Of a stretch of DNA of 64,000 nt, positions 46,901 to 58,530 are shown in pieces. This stretch comes from Lampris incognitus (taxonomy: Eukaryota > Chordata > Actinopteri > Lampriformes > Lampridae). The notes under the pieces are model-generated. The model saw only the letters and a program-made list of their open reading frames with translations, did no database searches and had not been told where the DNA came from. The stretch lies in assembly GCF_029633865.1 (NCBI RefSeq), contig NC_079211.1:10590794-10654793 (forward strand). Reading direction: 5' to 3'. Position 1 is the stretch's first letter. Every line of letters begins with the position of its first letter. The translations under genes were made by a program, and so were the position numbers.

Positions 46901-49900
46901 TTTTTTGCACCCCCCCCGTTGTATCCGGCCAATTACCCCACTTTTCTGAGCCGTCCCGGTCACTGCTCCACCCACTCTGCTTATGCCTCCTCCAATACGT
47001 GTTGAGTCGCCAGCCGCTTCTTTTCACCTGACAGTGAGGAGTTTCGCCAGGGGGATGTAGCACGTGGGAGGATCACGCTATTCCCCCTGTTCCCCCTCCC
47101 GACACATACCCACATCCGGCTTCCCACCCGCTGACACGGCCAATTGTGTTACTCCTGACCAAGCTGGAGGTAACACGGGGATTCGAACCGGTGAACCCTG
47201 TGTTGGTAGGCAACGGAATAGACCGCCACGCCACTTGGACACCCCTTATTCTACCTTTTTTAAACCATTACTTTCTTACAGAACAATTGCACTGAAGGAA
47301 TCTGCTGATTTTTTCTTTTTTATAAATTTATTTCTAGTTTTTCCCCTTATCCCACCTGATTTACCCAACGGCATATGGCCGGAACTCTTGTCGAATAACT
47401 CCCCTGGCTCACGTTTCCACAGGAAGGAGATAGTCGTAACACCAGCTTCCTTCAAATTTGTGTCGGCTGCTCTCGCTATTTTACACGCTGAAGCCTCGCA
47501 TGGATTGCATTACCTTCAGACCATGAAGGAGACGTAGGGAGAATGCTTACGGTTGCTTGGCTGCAGGCGCCCGGATGGGCCAGAGGGGTCGCTGGAGAAC
47601 GACAAGTCCCCAAACACTACACCGATCTACACCCACTATCCCTCGGGTAAGGGTGGCCTAATGAATGCCTTATTCCGTGGACGCTCTGGCCGTGACCGGT
47701 TATGGCGAGTCTGGAAATCTGCTGATTTGCTACGCAGTTCTTTTATTTGATATCATTTCTATTTCATTTATGTCCAAACTAATGATTTCACAAGACGTGC
47801 CTCATGTACCTCATACCAACAGAGCTGGGTGGACTGAAATGAACAGAGAGAGAGAATAAGGACAGAGCAAGAGGACATAGAGAAAGAAAGAGAGAGGGGG
47901 GTGGGAACAGAGCAAGAGGACAGAGACACAGAGAGCAAGTGCGATAGAGACAGAGAGAGAGGGAGAGGGAGAGAGAGAGTGAAACATGGTGGGACCTTAT
48001 GGAGGATGATAGAAGACAAACTTGTGGTCTGGGACTTACGGTGAAGACGGTGGCGGCAATGGCGTAGACCAACAAGGCCTGGCTGCTATCTCTGCTAAGC
48101 TCCGCCTCCTCTTTTCCCTCCTTCGCCACTTTTGACACAGTGTCGTTGGCGTATAACCTGTGGTCGATGTACAGCCACCACAGGACACTGGTACCCGCTA
48201 CACACAGACACACACAGACACACACACAACACACACAGACATTTGATGTTACCATTTGTATTTGTTTAAAAAAACCCCGCATATTAATGAGTACAACCCT
48301 AAAATTGCAACTAGATGAAACACACTCAGAGTAGTCTATATATGCATCCTAAGGATTCATTATAAAGTCTATATTAATTATGTGGACTCATTATAAAGTC
48401 TATATTAATTATGTGGACTCATTAAGAAGATTGTCTTCGTTTCATTCAGAGGTGGATTGCCGCCATTTCAAAACACTTCGGAAACAAAGTGAAGGTACAG
48501 AATATCGTAAGACTTTCTCAAATAAAAAGAGTAACAACAGAAATATCTGAGAACAGATGTGTACAGTTGTTTTTAAAACACCAAACCAAAGATTTTCTGG
48601 GGGACATTTTGTGCTTGGGAATGAAACCCTACAAAACGTCTGAATGAGGAGTTCTGCTGGGGGGGGGGGGGGGGCAGGAAGTGACCTCACCGAGGGAGCC
48701 CAGCACGACCAGGGCGGTGAGGATCCAGACCAGAACAGCCGAGATGTAGCGAATTATCACCATGAGGATCATGGAGAGGACTGCAAGGCACCAGCATGGA
48801 GGAAGAAAGAAAGAAAGAAAGAAAGAAAGAGCGGAATTTAAACTTTTTTATAGATTTAAGTGAGGAAGTTAAAAAAGATAGCAGCCTTTCTTGTAAGCCG
48901 TCAGCTAACAGAAACGTCACCAGTAGTGAACCGTGACTCTTAAACCTCAGCCCTCTGATCTCTCTTCCCTCGTTGGAGAAAAAAAGCAAATTACCAGCCT
49001 AGCTTACCGTGTCCTCTCCTATAGTCCTGGAAAAGTTACCAATGACAACTCCAGCTTTTTTTTTTTCCTAATTTTTCTCCCCAGTTCTATCCGGACCCCA
49101 TTCTTCCGAGCCATCCTGGTCGCTGCTCCAGCCCCCTCTGCCGATCCGGGGAAGGCTGCAGACTACCACATGCCTCCTCCGATACATGTGGAGTCGCCAG
49201 CCGCTTCTTTTCACCTGACAGTGAGGAGTTTCACTAGGGGGATGTAGCGTGTGGAAGGATCATGCTTCCCCCCCGTTCCCCCTCCCCCCTGAACCCACAT
49301 CCGGCTTCCCTCCCACATACACGGCCAATTGTGTCTGTAGGGACACCGACCAAGCCGGAGGCAACACGGGGATTCGAACTGGAGATCCCCATGCTGGTAG
49401 GCAACGGAATAGACCGCTACGCTACCCACACGCCCTGACAATTCTAGCTCTGAAACAAAAATTAAAACCCTAGTCTAGCCTAGGCAATGCAACAAGCAAA
49501 GAGAACGGACAGAGTGAGGCGTATAACCAAAACAAAAAACAGCTCATTTCTAAACAAAATGCAAATCCTCCTTACAGATGACCGCATCATCACACCAGCT
49601 GTGTGAGCACTTCAACGGGATAGGGTGACAACGAGCCGGGGTGCAAAACTGTGTGCAAAAATGGAGGACATCATCCCCTCCTACCACACAAAACCAACAA
49701 AAATTCATGTAAGCTTACACATCATCACAGCGCGCACACAGCCAAGCAACCACTGGTGACAGACCCTTCAGAACCACGGACACTTCAGAACCATGGACAG
49801 TGAACAGTGATCACGGCATTTTGGGAACCCACCACCTCTAACAAGCAATAGTGTTAAATAATAATATTATTAGATTGGCACAGCAGCCTATTCGATACAT

Positions 49901-50614
49901 AAGTTACGGTAAACGTGCATAATGGCCGCTGAGTTGGTTACTTTACACATTGACTGGGTAGCAACATTCTGATAGGGGGACAAAGGGGCTCCTTTCATTT
50001 ACCCCTTCACATTCCAACACAGGCTGGTTTGAAGCGATTTTTCCTCAGAAACATTTTGTTTAGATGTTGATTGTCAAATCATGAATTCATAAATAAAATC
50101 AGAACTGACGACTTTTTTTAATTATTTTTTAGAATATCTGGCCCAGAGGGCGCTGACAGTTCCCCTCCGAACGTCGCCAAACCTGGACAAACGACACTCT
50201 TGATCTAATTTTAAAGTGGCAGACTTCCACGGACTACAGACTGCTCTTCGTCACGTGATTTCACTCTAAATGAGTCATTGGTTGGATGATCTCCTGTTGC
50301 CCACTTCCAGGTGGTCCCGTGATCCAGATTGTCAGCGAGAGAGGGGAAAATGGCTCCGCTTCACAGAAAATTACACCCATTATCTGCTGTTCTCTGGGAT
50401 AAAATGGTTTCTGTTGACAGTGAGAGCCTGCCAGAGAGAATAGGTCTTACCGCTGCAGCACAGAATAAATACATACATAATAAATTAATCAATAAAACTT
50501 ATAACAGCTTAATGATGTTATTTTACCTTCAATCAATCAAGCTGCATTTTTTATAGTGCTTTCTAGCTGCAACCGCCACTCAAAGCGCTTTACAATTAAT
50601 TAATTCACACACAC

Positions 50615-50670
<56 letters not shown>

Positions 50671-53600
50671 CATACACCGATGGCATGGAAGTGTGGGAAA
50701 TGCCGGTTCTCTGTGATTGAAAGAAGCATGCTGCGCCCCATCACCAGGTCCGTTAGAATGGCATCTGTTAAGACACCGGCCTGGAGGCGGTCTGAGGAAG
50801 GCCAGGCTATAGGACAGAGTCAAATATTGGCTGGCGCCCGTGCTTCTACATGCCAGCAATGAGCTGTCCAATTCGAGTCCCAGCTAAGGCACAGGTACAT
50901 TCTGGCCCAGCCAAGGCTGACACGGTGGATGAATACTGCTGTGGACCACTGGGGGGAGGCTGGTGGTGGTTGAGCTCATTACTTCAAAGAGAAAATAAAT
51001 CTACCGGGAATTTGTTTATCGCTCATTCGGAATATGGACAAATTCCAGAACAATTTGTCCCTTGTTTTATCGAAAACACTGTTTCTAAATCAGTTCAAAG
51101 CACTTCTCTGACAGTGAGTCAGCATTCACGAGATCGGGCTGTGAGTCAGCAGTTCAGGTCTCACAGTGCAGCAGAGGGTCATGGGGGTCACCTTTGACCT
51201 CTGGCAGATGGGGCCGCCGCTGTGTCCTTCAGCCGCGAGTGCTCTTTCAGCCCAGACAAACCGCTGTTCTGTCTCTGCGGGGAGACCAGCTGACACGATA
51301 ACATGGCTTTAATTTCCTCGCAGCGGCACTGGTTTCTGACCTACTGTCTGACTCTAACGTAGCATAGCAGCGCTCTGCAGCGATATCAGATGCAACCACT
51401 GGTGCAACACAAATAGGTCTGGTGCATGGATTCTTCCAGAGAAGAGGGCCGAGGGATTATAGTCCCACTAACCCCTTATTCAACCTCACTAAGCCCCGAT
51501 TCACCACTACTAACCCCAAATCACCCCCACTGACCATTAAATCTGCCCAGCGAGGAGTTTCGCCAGGGGGACGTAGCACATGGGAGGATCACGCTATTCC
51601 CCGCAGTTCCCCCTCCCCCCTGAACAGGCACCCCGACTGACCAGGGGAGGCGCTAGTGCAGCGATCAGGACACATACCCGCAATCCAGCTTCCCATCCGC
51701 AGACACGACCAATTGTGTCTGTAGGGACGCCCGACCAGCACGGAGGCAACACGGGGATTCCAACCAGCGATCCCCGTGTCGGTAGGCAACGGAATAGATC
51801 GCCATGCTACCGACGCCCCAAGAAAAATTAGTTTAACACAGCCAAAACCCATGTTTGTTCATTCTACACCCAAAATGAGACCGCAGCTGCAGAAACGTAT
51901 ATTGTCCGTCTTCAAATGGAGGTAAACCTTGCACACTGCTTGTGCTGTATTTGTGTAAAGATGATGCAGACAAATATGTCTTACACAGTGTGTTCACACT
52001 TTAACCCCTAAAACACCACCATTACCCTCTATCTCACCCCGACTGACCACGAAATCACCCCGAATCACCCCTTATTCACCACCACTAACCCCTAAATCCC
52101 CGTTACCAACCTCTTCATTGGTTCTTTTAACTTTTACATCAGTTCAGTTACTCAGCATTGGTCAGTCTTACTAGTGAGTCAGTCAGTCTCTGTACACTAA
52201 ATATGTATTGGCTACCTTTTAGGACCATGACTCTGGTAATGAGTTAAGACTCTTTTCATTTTTTTATTTAGAGATTACATTATTGAGACTTCTTCTTTCC
52301 TCTTCATAACTGAGGGAGATTAAACAGGTGAATCAAGAAACGATCGTAGCTTCCAGCCGGGTCCAAAGATTCTCAGTCTAAGCCAAACGAATGACAAGCT
52401 GCTCCTATTTTCACAACTGAAATTCAACGCGTTTGACTGACTTGACACCGTGTGGCAGAGAGACTGAACTACTAGAGAAAACCCAGGCTCGAAATGAAAA
52501 GATAAAGAGTTTATCATCGCTAGTATCTTCTCACCCAGTGCCAGAAGGCAGAGGCCGATGATGATCTCCTTGGAGGCCATGACCCCTGCGATCAGCCGGT
52601 GGAGAACACTGTTGTCACTGACGAAGGTCACCACCGCCTCTGCGAACTTGGCATAACAGGATATGTCCACAGGCGTGCAACGGTTAAACACCGGCAGAGC
52701 TTTGCTGGGGGGGAGGAGAGTGGCAAGTGGGGTCAAAGGTTAGAGACTGAGCTACATGACTTCATAATATAATTTATACTTCTTACAAAGCAGTCTGACG
52801 CTCACACCCAGCGGGGCTTACAGGATGTGATGTCATTTTAAGTGTGATTCGAACTGCTGATCCCCGTGTTGGTAGGCAACGGAATAGACCACCACGGGAC
52901 CCGGACGTCCCGTATGCATACTACATAAATGCAAATTTCTATGTACAAGTATGGCACTTATGCTCACCAAACAATCAAAACCATCCTATAGTTCCCCGCC
53001 CCTTTGTTGTTTCCATCGAAACAACATGCTAGGGGAAAACTGTCCAGAGCAATATGGCGAACAACAACGCAGGAGTGGCAGCCAGCGTTGGCAAATTAAA
53101 ATCAAATATGTTTTTAGCATGAATAAAAGAGCTATGGCTAAATTGAAATGGATGAAGCAAACTCAATAAAGTTCTTCTCATTCAAAAGCGACAAAGTTCT
53201 GGTGTTACTAAGGGTCACTTACGCTTGGATGCGAGTCGGCCAAGTGCAGTGTAACAGTATAGTACACAGTGCATACTGCATTCTACGTACTGAAAACTAT
53301 GTCCCAATAGAATGCAGTGCACACCACATACTTTATGTATGTACAATGAAGTAACAATTCAGACACTGATAGAGTCTTTCTTTAAACTGCTCTCACATAT
53401 TACTTCCTATATTACCGGCTGCTCTCACCAATAAGTCAGCCGGCCAAGCAGGGCGAGGCAGTTTAAAAGATAGGGGTTAGTGGTGTGCTGTTTTTTTACA
53501 GAGTAGCATCATTCTTCTTACCTGGGTGGAACAGGAAGTTTGGGGCATTTTTCAAACCTCTCTGGGAGGCTGGGGTATTTATGTCCTGCCAGCTCATAGG

Positions 53601-56600
53601 AACAGAGTTCTGAGCCTGGGGGAGCAGAAGGACAGGACAATGAGGAAAGAGGTGAACCACAACAATAATCATAATAATCATCGACTGAATGTAAGGCGCT
53701 TTATAAAGAATTGAAAAAAGACAGTTAAAAGAGTACAGGAAGCAAAAACAAAACATCAAATTGCGGTCAAATGAGAAGAAAACAATGGAGAAGTTAAATA
53801 ATAAGAAATAAAGAGAGGACCTCTGTAAAAGTGTCTTTCCAGATAGTGCTTAGTGATACAGAAAATACTATTATGATAAACACAGGGAGCTTTATATGAT
53901 AAGTAACATATATCAGAATTTCCGCTCACTTGTGCACAAATTAACTGTTTCGTAATGTAGAGTATAATATCAAACCAAAATTAATTTTTAAATAGTACTC
54001 CAGCAAATAATTCAGACCTCAATTTGTGGGAAATTTTAGGTGATCGATTTATTATCAGTAATTTAGACTAAAAAATTGCATATCAAAACAATATCAAAAT
54101 TTCATCCCAAAATAATACCAATGAAAGATAACACACAATGATATTTAATTATTGCCCAGCCCCATTTTCAGATAAGTATTTAGTCAGCTGAATGAACCGG
54201 CACTAAATTGCTAGATGACACTACTTTATTACTTCTGCTACATCCAACACAAAATATCCACCATTTGGCAAGTTACACCAACAATAACAACATGGCTGAC
54301 AAACTATAGCAAACTAAAACAAAGACCACTTCAGCATGTCACGAATCACAACACGTTCGCAGGCCCAATCTTTTGAGATTTTAGAGATTATCACTGCTGC
54401 TATGAGGGCTGGTGAATGAAGAAAATGACAGAGAGAAGGTTGCAATCTGAAAGAGATTGGAGAATGCAAGGTGGTGACAGGGGAGAATGTAGCTAGGCAG
54501 CATTGGACGGTGGTCTGGAGGATGACTGTGGAGCTCAAGAAGATCAAATGGTGGAAGTTGAAGAAGGAAAACTTATGTGGCGTTCAGGGAGGAGTTAAGA
54601 CAGGCACTGGGTGGTAGTGAAGAGTTGTCGGATGGCTGGGCAACCACTACAGAAATAGTGAGGGAGACAGCTCGGAAGGTACTCGGTGTGTCATCTGGAC
54701 AAAGGAAGGAAGACAAGGAGACTTGGTGGTGGAATGAGGAAGTACAGAAAAGTATACAGAAGAAGGGGTTGGTCAAGAAGAAGTGGGATAGTCAGAGAGA
54801 TGAAGAAAGTAGACAAGAGTACAAGGAGATGTGGCGTAAGGCAAAGGAAAAGGCATATGGTGAGTTGTATGAGAGGATAGACACTAAGGAAGGAGAAAAG
54901 GACTTGTAACAATTGGCTAGACAGAGGGACCGAGCTGGGAAGGATGTGCAGCAGGTTAGGACGATGAAGGATAGAGATGGAAATGTGCTAACAAGCGAGG
55001 AGAGTGTGTTGAGAAAGTGGAAGGAGTACTTTGAGGAGCTGATGAATGAAAAAAATAAGGGGGAGAGAAGGTTAGATGATGTGGGGATAGTGAATCAGGA
55101 AGTGCGGCGGATTAGCAAGGAGGAAGTGAGGGCCGCTATGAGGAGGAGGAAGAGTGGAAAGGCGGTTGGTCCAGATGACATACCTGTGGAGGCATGGAGA
55201 TGTTTAGGAGAAATGGCAGAGGGGTTTTTAACTAGATTGTTTAACACAATCTTGGAAAGTGAAAGGATGCCTGAGGAGTGGAGAAGAAGCATACTGGTAC
55301 CAATTTTCAAGAATAAGGGTGATGTGCAGAACTGTAGCAACTACAGAGGTATAAAGTTGATCAGCCACAGCATGAAGATATAGGAAAGAGTAATAGAAGC
55401 TAGGTTAAGAGGAGGAGAGGTGATGATCAGCGAGCAGCAGTATGGTTTCATGCCACGAAAGAGCACCACAGATGTGATGTTTGCTTTGAGAATGTTGATG
55501 GAGAAGTATAGAGAAGGCCAGAAGGAGTTACATTGTGTTTCTGTGGATTCAGAGAAAGCATATGACAGGGTGCCGAGAGAGGAGGTGTGGTATTGTATGA
55601 GGAAGTCAGGAGTGGCAGACAAATATGTAGGAGTGGAGCAGGATATGTATGAGGGAAGTGTGACAATGGTGAGGTGTGTGGTTGGAATGACAGATGGGTT
55701 CAAGGTGGAGGTGGGATTACATCAAGGATCAGCTCTGAGCCCTTTCTTGTTTGCAATGATGATGGACAGGTTGACAGACGAAATCAGGCAGGAGTTTCCG
55801 TGCACTATGATGTTCATGGATGACACTGTGATCAGTAGTGAGAGTAGGGAGCAGGTTGAGGAGAGTCTGGAGAGGTGGAGGTATGAACTGGAGAGAAAAG
55901 GAATGAAAGTCAGGAGGAGCAAGACGGAATACATATGCGTGAACGAGAGGGAGGACGGGGGAATGGTGAGGTTGCAAGGAGTAGAGGTGGTGAAGGTGGA
56001 TGAGTTTAAATACTTGGGGTCAACTGTTAAAAGTAATGGGGAGTGCAGAAGAGGTGAAGAAGAGTGCAAGTAGGGTGGAGTGGGTGGAGAAGAGTGTCAG
56101 GAGTGATTTGAGGCAGAAGGGTACCAGCAAGAGTTAAAGGGAAGGTTTACAAGATGATATTGGGACCAGCTATGTTGTATGGTTTGGAGACAGTGGCACT
56201 GATGAAAAGACAGGAGGTGGAGCTGGAGGTGGCAGAGTTGAAGATGCTAAGATTTTCGTTGGGAGTGCCGAAGATGGACAGGATTAGGAACGATTATATT
56301 AGAGGGACAGCTCAGGTTGGATGGTTTGGAGACAAAGCAAGAGAGGTGAGATTGAGATGGTTTGGATGTGTGGAGGGGAGATGCTGGGTATATTTGGAGA
56401 AGGATGCTGAAGATGGAGCTGCCAGGGAAGAGGAAAAGAGGAAGGCCAAAGAGGAGGTTTATGGATGTGGTGAGGGAGGACATGCAGGCGGCTGGCATGG
56501 AGCAGCCAAAAGAACAAGAAGAATGATCAGTGCTGCAATGAATGCTTTAAGGTTAGCATTTCAAAAAACAGATCTCTTCATATGCAGATAGAGTATAAAG

Positions 56601-58330
56601 AGATACGTGGTGGACAGTTGACTGTTTGCTCTACAGGCTGACCACATTAAGAAGCAAAGCTTCATACAGGACATAACAGGGGAGCTTCAGTCCTGCTGAA
56701 AGGAGATCTGCCATCTTGGTTGAAGGACAGGGTAGGGTGGCACCAGGCAGAGGTGGCACAGGGCTTAATGCCGTCTTTGTTAATGTACTCTCCACAGGAG
56801 ACTGCACACGCTCGCGTGTGTGTCTGTGTGTGCGTGCGTGTGTGTGTGTGCTGCATGTTAGAAAAAGATGGAATGACTGATAGTGGATGAGGGAAGAAGA
56901 AACAAGGAGTCAGAAAGAAACAGTGTGTGTGTGTGTCTGTGTGCACATGTGTATATATACACACAGTGGGAGAAAGGACAGTATTATTTGACAATGGCGT
57001 GCAAGGTCACGGTTCTGTTGTCGTTTGTGTGAAAATGACCCGTTTGCCTTTAGGAGGGACAGCAGACTATGAATCACCATGAAGTCATGTAAGACTGGCT
57101 CAGTCAGCCAACCGATGACCTCTACCTCTGTCTGGACCTCCTTACAGCTGTCCGCTGACTAGACAACTAGTTTGTCCGAGCGAGCAAACTGACGCTGAAG
57201 GTGGAGAACTACCACAAGTCCGACACAGATTAGTTCTGGCTATAAGCTGTACAAGTTAATTTGGGTTTGCAGTGCTGTACAATATTGCTTACTCTTTCAG
57301 GTAGAAAGCAACAGCAGTGGGGCGTGCGGGTAGTATAGTGGTCTATTCCGTTGCCTACCAACACAAGGATTGCTGGTTCGAATCCCCGTGTTACCTCTGG
57401 CTTGATCGGGCGTCCCTACAGACACAATTGGCAGTGTCTGTGGGAAGGAAGCCGGATGTGGGTATGTGTCCTGGTCACTGCACTAGCACCTCCTCTGGTC
57501 AGTCGGGGCACCTGTTCGGGGAGGAGGGGGAACTGGGGGCAATAGCGTGGTCCTCCCACATGCTAAGTCCCCCTGGCAAAACTCCTCACTGTCAGGTGAA
57601 AAGAAGCGGCTGGCGACTCCACATGTATTGGAGGAGGCATGTGGTAGTCTGCAGCCCTCCCCGGATCGGCAGAGGGGCTGGAGCAGCGACCGGGATGGCT
57701 CGGAAGAGTGAGGTAAATGTACAATTGGGGAGAAAAAGGGGGGGGGGGCAACAGCAGACTGAATGTGTAGAGAGCAGTTATCAGTGGGTAACACCATTCT
57801 GGAAAGGATGAAAAAAGTAAAGGTTCTCTCCTCTTCCTCCAGGATCCTTTTAACTCTCTCATAGATCAGTGTCAACCCACAGCCACTGTCAGAAATGTAG
57901 AGGTGATCTTACACATAGTGTAGTTCTGTTCTTGTTCTCCCAATATGGCAGCATGTCCATCAAGACAATTGGGAGCCACTCTGTGAACTTTCCATCACGG
58001 GATTCTATAACTGCTCACTGCTGCGACTGCTCACTCCTAACAGGACCTGCCATTTAAGTGTCGCAACCAAAATAACCTACACATGTGAGTGTTGCTCAGG
58101 TCACGTCTTCATAATATGGTATGCAAGTATACCACTCACCGACCCTTCTATCATTATACAGGAACATCAACAGACCGGGGAATGTCAACTCACCATTAAC
58201 CATGGCAAAAGACTTGAGGTCCTGGTAGGTCCGCATCTCTTCGCTGGGGCACAGCGACACGCACACAGCCAGAGATCTGATTTTCCGCTGCACGATATCA
58301 ATGTTACAGGGGTCCAGGAAGAAGACATAT
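37386..58330 (-). CDS. slc44a1: Choline transporter-like protein 1 (CTL1), partial gene, 12 exons
   Basis: SLC44A1 moves choline (and ethanolamine) across the plasma membrane and mitochondrial membrane for phospholipid synthesis. Exons on the - strand, 5' to 3': 58194-58330, 53522-53609, 52535-52704, 48691-48780, 48040-48197, 46406-46592, 45382-45550, 43976-44132, 42019-42102, 39397-39534, 38680-38916 and 37386-37484. They total 1714 bases (about 571 codons), phases agreeing at every junction. The product has a Cys-rich, glycosylatable extracellular loop, then many membrane segments with the CTL hallmarks [20 protein letters not shown] and [17 protein letters not shown]. The mammalian protein is about 655 residues. 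The N-terminus with the first membrane segment is missing and probably lies past 64000. Teleost a/b paralogue status cannot be decided here. Confidence 0.95.
37951..38385 (-). mobile_element. SINE-1 copy 8
   Basis: Full-length copy flanked by AGTCTGAG (37943-37950 and 38386-38393), an exact 8-bp duplication. It is in sense with slc44a1. Confidence 0.92.
38680..38916 (-). CDS. slc44a1: slc44a1 exon, last membrane segments
   Basis: 79 codons between CTTTGTAG and GTGAGC. It encodes [40 protein letters not shown] and [31 protein letters not shown] and DTKYNDG are near-invariant in CTL proteins. Confidence 0.97.
39397..39534 (-). CDS. slc44a1: slc44a1 exon
   Basis: 46 codons between TTGTAG and GTAAGA. 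It encodes [20 protein letters not shown], then [20 protein letters not shown] and VLFLGK. NST is a potential glycosylation sequon. Confidence 0.97.
39658..40083 (+). mobile_element. SINE-1 copy 9
   Basis: Full-length copy flanked by TCGCAAGATCT at 39647-39657 and 40084-40094, an exact 11-bp target duplication. It is antisense to slc44a1. Confidence 0.95.
40311..40709 (-). mobile_element. SINE-2 copy D with (CA)n
   Basis: Near full length on the - strand. The CA run at 40424-40477 sits at the same internal position as in copies A and E. Confidence 0.87.
41307..41710 (+). mobile_element. SINE-1 copy 10, short internal deletion
   Basis: The B box (GGTTCGAATC) runs directly into GGCGTCCCTACAG, so about 30 bases of the head are missing. 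It is antisense to slc44a1. Confidence 0.9.
42019..42102 (-). CDS. slc44a1: slc44a1 exon
   Basis: 28 codons ending at donor GTAAGA. It encodes [20 protein letters not shown] and KCLNYLNQ. The acceptor is CTCTCTCGTAG, so the neighbouring GA/TC microsatellite supplies the polypyrimidine tract. The Cys cluster is a CTL hallmark. Confidence 0.97.
42107..42192. repeat. (GA)n microsatellite at a splice acceptor
   Basis: About 40 GA units then AAAG repeats. On the transcript strand it is an uninterrupted CT tract ending four bases before the exon. Confidence 0.97.
42193..43896. other. Intron, nothing clear
   Basis: slc44a1 intron. Plus- and minus-strand short frames (43078-43407) show no family or splice support. 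43440-43530 is AT-rich. Confidence 0.6.
43897..43946. repeat. (CA)n, i.e. (TG)n on the transcript, beside a donor
   Basis: Starts about 30 bases downstream of the donor of exon 43976-44132 on the - strand. Confidence 0.95.
43976..44132 (-). CDS. slc44a1: slc44a1 exon
   Basis: Acceptor GTTGAAG, donor GTACCG. It encodes [40 protein letters not shown] and [12 protein letters not shown], close to the mammalian text. The acceptor lacks a strong pyrimidine tract. Confidence 0.96.
44308..44748 (-). mobile_element. SINE-1 copy 11
   Basis: Full length, in sense with slc44a1. The head end is CGGGTAGCGTGGTGG-like on the - strand. Confidence 0.9.
45382..45550 (-). CDS. slc44a1: slc44a1 exon
   Basis: Acceptor TCTGTCCAG, donor GTTGGC. 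It encodes [40 protein letters not shown] and [17 protein letters not shown] and [18 protein letters not shown] are CTL signatures. Confidence 0.97.
45551..46405. other. Intron with a dispersed repeat
   Basis: 45998-46130 shares short stretches (GAGCAAGGCACT, AGCTGCTCAGT) with 16977-17160. Otherwise nothing is seen. Confidence 0.5.
46406..46592 (-). CDS. slc44a1: slc44a1 exon
   Basis: Acceptor TCTCTCTCTCAG, donor GTCAGT. It encodes [40 protein letters not shown] and [31 protein letters not shown] is the most conserved CTL motif. Confidence 0.98.
46897..47246 (-). mobile_element. SINE-1 copy 12, internally deleted
   Basis: Flanked by TATTCTAC (46889-46896 and 47247-47254). Two internal segments (around CTCTGCTTATGCC and CCCTCCCGACACAT) are missing compared with full copies. 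Confidence 0.88.
47290..47745. other. Unclassified GC-rich insert
   Basis: A segment with CGTAGGGAGAATGCTTACGG and GGCCAGAGGGGTCGCTGG differs in composition from the surrounding intron and directly follows SINE-1 copy 12. It may be another retroelement. No coding support. Confidence 0.35.
48040..48197 (-). CDS. slc44a1: slc44a1 exon
   Basis: Acceptor GTGTGTAG, donor GTAAGT. It encodes [40 protein letters not shown] and AIAATVFT. The middle (loop) is longer and more variable than the membrane parts. NDT is a potential sequon. Confidence 0.96.
48361..48422. repeat. 31-bp direct duplication
   Basis: The unit starting TATAAAGTCTATATTAATTA and ending GTGGACTCAT occurs twice without change. Confidence 0.85.
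48691..48780 (-). CDS. slc44a1: slc44a1 exon
   Basis: Acceptor CCTTGCAG, donor GTGAGG. It encodes [20 protein letters not shown] and TALVVLGSL, a membrane segment. Confidence 0.96.
48802..48831. repeat. (GAAA)n microsatellite
   Basis: About seven GAAA units, 20 bases upstream of the exon on the transcript strand. Confidence 0.9.
49057..49435 (-). mobile_element. SINE-1 copy 13
   Basis: Flanked by TGACAACTCCAGCT (49043-49056) and TGACAATTCTAGCT (49436-49449), a 14-bp duplication with two changes. A central block is shortened. In sense with slc44a1. Confidence 0.92.
49450..51550. other. Intron, repeat fragments only
   Basis: 50524-50600 (AATCAATCAAGCTGCA, CTCAAAGCGCTTTACA) looks like a LINE 3' end, followed by CA runs at 50609-50671. 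The rest has nothing recognised. Confidence 0.5.
51551..51821 (-). mobile_element. SINE-1 copy 14, 3' truncated
   Basis: The head and first half are present on the - strand. It stops at GAGGAGTTTCGCC, before the central conserved part. Confidence 0.87.
51822..52534. other. Intron, nothing clear
   Basis: Contains ACCCC-type degenerate short repeats (CACCACTAACCCC) at 51450-51540 and again 52005-52110, on both sides of SINE-1 copy 14, possibly one older repeat that the SINE entered. Confidence 0.5.
52535..52704 (-). CDS. slc44a1: slc44a1 exon, extracellular loop
   Basis: Acceptor CCCCCCAG, donor GTGAGA. It encodes [40 protein letters not shown] and [23 protein letters not shown] and [11 protein letters not shown] match mammalian CTL1 nearly exactly. 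Confidence 0.97.
52845..52912 (-). mobile_element. SINE-1 copy 15, head fragment
   Basis: Only the tRNA-like head remains (GATTCGAACTGCTGATCCCC and GGTAGGCAACGGAATAGACC on the + strand). It lies 140 bases from an slc44a1 exon. Confidence 0.88.
53522..53609 (-). CDS. slc44a1: slc44a1 exon, extracellular loop
   Basis: Acceptor GGCTCAG, donor GTAAGA. It encodes [20 protein letters not shown] and CPKLPVPPS, matching the LCSY and CPKLPVP of mammalian CTL1. The middle is divergent. Confidence 0.93.
53610..54454. other. AT-rich intron, nothing clear
   Basis: No exon or known repeat. Short A/T-rich sequence between an exon and the RTE LINE. Confidence 0.55.
54455..56530 (+). pseudogene. RTE-type LINE, decayed polymerase
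   Basis: A + strand non-LTR element that runs against slc44a1. It encodes [36 protein letters not shown] with NYRGIKLIS, motif A ([10 protein letters not shown]), motif B ([13 protein letters not shown]), motif C as FMDD (FADD expected), [20 protein letters not shown] and LRWFGCVE. The frame is broken by stops after KEGEKDL and HSMKI and by shifts after 56073. The 5' endonuclease is absent and the end is shortened near GAGCAGCCAAAAG. Confidence 0.9.
57318..57747 (+). mobile_element. SINE-1 copy 16
   Basis: Full length, flanked by GCAACAGCAG at 57308-57317 and 57748-57757, an exact duplication. It is antisense to slc44a1. Confidence 0.95.
58194..58330 (-). CDS. slc44a1: slc44a1 exon (most 5' found)
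   Basis: Acceptor CACCTTGCAG, donor GTGAGT. It encodes [20 protein letters not shown] and [20 protein letters not shown], aligning with [17 protein letters not shown] of mammalian CTL1 (about residue 88). It begins inside a split Lys codon, so upstream coding exons exist; none was found up to 64000. Confidence 0.95.
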
Positions 58331-58530
58331 CTGCAAGGTGAGCAGAACAGAGGAGATCTCAGCGTTAGACAGAATTTGAGGTGTAAGAGCACGCGTCAGA
58401 TTTGGACTGAGATGAAAACATGATTGAACTTGTGTAAAAACCGCAGAACACACCTTGGTGTTGCCCGCGAGTCATTAAAACAAAATGAGAGCAATGAAAA
58501 ACATTGATACAGTTTTGTTTGACCATTATT

